Assembly: GCA_029194675.1 (NCBI GenBank)
Contig: JARFXP010000001.1
Location: 1,666,501 to 1,730,500 of the forward strand
Direction: 5' to 3'
DNA length: 64,000 nt
Source of the DNA: Nitrospira sp.
Lineage (GTDB): Bacteria; Nitrospirota; Nitrospiria; Nitrospirales; Nitrospiraceae
Position numbers and translations under genes: made by a program
Part shown: positions 63,941-64,000 of the stretch, one piece after another
How positions within the stretch are numbered: position 1 is the first letter of the stretch
Layout: each line of letters begins with the position of its first letter
The notes under the pieces: model-generated
What the model was told of the DNA's origin: nothing
Databases searched by the model: none
What the model saw: the letters and a program-made list of their open reading frames with translations, nothing else

Positions 63941-64000
63941 GGATATTTCCTTGTACGGACCTGGTAGAACAGTCCGTGTTTGGGGGTATCTGAGCGTCAA

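Overview
The window looks like chromosome of a Nitrospira-type bacterium. This is inferred from gene content, not from a marker gene: GC-rich core genes, a type-II NADH dehydrogenase, several multiheme or diheme c-type cytochromes, FdhD with a formate-dehydrogenase-like molybdoenzyme, PilZ proteins, many very short zinc-ribbon or single-helix proteins behind strong GGAGG sites, and a phosphate/porin block. No nxr, amo, rRNA or CRISPR locus is visible. The outstanding trait is heavy mobile-element traffic: at least eight insertion sequences or remnants (IS91, IS110, three IS3 copies, an IS481-like element, IS5/IS427, IS630, IS4), a tRNA-targeted integrative element, and about a dozen genes caught in stages of decay.

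Region 1 (1-14 kb): a partial APH-like kinase, NDH-2, a sigma-54-dependent module (a -24/-12 promoter, a 70-residue protein, a diheme cytochrome c peroxidase-like protein and its GAF/AAA+/HTH activator), an EmrAB-TolC-like efflux operon, a bile-acid/Na+ symporter family permease, a truncated isochorismatase and a vapBC pair whose antitoxin is damaged. Region 2 (14-24 kb): an island with a large KAP-family membrane NTPase, bracketed by pieces of IS91-type transposase, then an IS110 split by an IS3 copy, an alpha-carbonic anhydrase that has lost its signal peptide, and a second inverted IS3 copy.

Region 3 (24-36.6 kb): a CzcC/TolC-like protein, fdhD, a triheme cytochrome c, an fdhD fragment and an 820-residue molybdopterin oxidoreductase; then a leftward cluster of aldehyde/alcohol metabolism genes (zinc alcohol dehydrogenase, haloperoxidase-type hydrolase, flavodoxin pseudogene, Cys-nucleophile hydrolase) divergent from an AraC regulator. 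Region 4 (36.7-40 kb): two CBS-domain proteins, a tandem universal stress protein and a P-type ATPase cut off right after its DKTG phosphorylation motif.

Region 5 (40.3-52.3 kb): tRNA-Arg(UCG) with a 176-bp direct repeat about 10.8 kb downstream. Between the copies lie a broken tyrosine integrase, an excisionase-like protein, a truncated phage tape-measure gene, four IS elements and small genes (PilZ, TSCPD, HTH). The repeat includes the integrase 3' tail as well as the tRNA, and a third, decayed tRNA-like segment lies at 52.26 kb, so more than one integration is likely. Region 6 (52.3-64 kb): an envelope and phosphate block: Pal, PilZ, MsrA, a PstS-like protein, two OprP-type porins, Slp lipoprotein, a pair of paralogous lipoproteins and a second pstS truncated by an IS4 remnant.
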